Below the pieces are notes generated by a model. The model was not told the DNA's origin, did not search any database, and worked only from the letters and a program-made list of their open reading frames with translations. A stretch of DNA of 64,000 nucleotides from an uncultured Vibrio sp. GTDB lineage: Bacteria; Pseudomonadota; Gammaproteobacteria; Enterobacterales; Vibrionaceae. This document shows positions 63,992 to 64,000 of the stretch, piece by piece; within the stretch, counting starts at the first letter, position 1; every line of letters starts with the position of its first letter. The stretch lies in contig CANNGN010000003.1 in NCBI GenBank assembly GCA_947504195.1, positions 186,001 through 250,000 on the forward strand, read 5' to 3'. A program made the translations under genes and the position numbers.

Positions 63992-64000
63992 ATGCAACCA
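63992..64000 (+). CDS. First codons of a divergent gene cut by the window edge
   Basis: An ATG with TGAGGCAG about eight bases upstream begins a frame that runs off the window after three codons. From the tandem palindromes upstream and the VOC/PNPOx arrangement, a TetR-family regulator is expected, but its sequence is not visible. Confidence 0.35.

Overview
The window looks like chromosomal DNA of a marine gamma-proteobacterium, most likely a Vibrio or close relative. The grounds are an AT-rich composition, a VF530-type small protein, a TRAP transporter, Fhu-type iron uptake and an enterobacterial/Vibrio-like tRNA-Gly(UCC). No rRNA or CRISPR array is visible. Many starts were moved inward from the longest reading frame to the codon with a Shine-Dalgarno sequence.

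Bases 1-10.8 kb hold a long minus-strand operon with a divergent LacI-type regulator at 9801-10823. In transcription order it encodes a YehZYXW/OpuC-type betaine ABC importer, a cyclic-amide hydrolase of the hydantoinase family, an M20-type N-carbamoyl-amino-acid amidohydrolase, a DUF917 protein and a urocanase homologue with altered active-site residues. This set matches the published route from ergothioneine (trimethylhistidine-2-thione) to glutamate. Only the first enzyme, the trimethylamine lyase, is absent, and the operon runs off the left edge. The betaine transporter fits a trimethylammonium substrate.

Bases 10.8-30.9 kb start with an IS481 transposase relic, then a complete AapJQMP amino-acid ABC importer. 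Next comes a second catabolic cluster: a cytoplasmic BisC-like molybdoenzyme, an SDR dehydrogenase, a YbfB-type MFS carrier, an IclR regulator, HyuB/HyuA ATP-dependent hydantoinase/oxoprolinase subunits, an FAD amine/amino-acid oxidase, a VOC protein and a MetC-like C-S lyase. The combination suggests degradation of a sulfur-containing, cyclic-amide-forming amino acid, but I do not recognise it as a known pathway. A decayed IS110 transposase follows.

Bases 30.9-33.2 kb are a mobility module beside tRNA-Gly(UCC): a small unknown gene, a tyrosine recombinase, an excisionase-like gene, a divergent XRE repressor and short iterated repeats. Part or all of the catabolic DNA to the left may be a genomic island inserted at the tRNA 3' end. 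No second copy of the tRNA end was seen.

Bases 33.3-38.6 kb hold one hydroxamate-siderophore importer (FhuC-D-B) preceded by only a relic of its TonB-dependent receptor, plus an AraC-family regulator. Bases 38.9-42.3 kb are small housekeeping or unknown genes: a lipase-like hydrolase, a membrane-anchored protein, a pentapeptide-repeat protein, DUF1289, VF530 and TrmK.

Bases 42.3-48.4 kb pair 5-oxoprolinase PxpABC (minus) with a divergent TRAP transporter and winged-helix regulator, suggesting uptake and use of pyroglutamate or a similar cyclic amide. A lone receiver protein and a DASS carboxylate transporter follow. Bases 50.7-61.3 kb form a second iron region: a small Arg-rich protein and a heterodimeric ABC transporter, convergent with a Fur-boxed operon of an IutA-like receptor, FhuC, FhuD, FhuB and the FhuF reductase. 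The right end has TrmO, a small unknown protein, and a PNPOx-like/VOC pair next to two palindromic operators and the first codons of a divergent gene.
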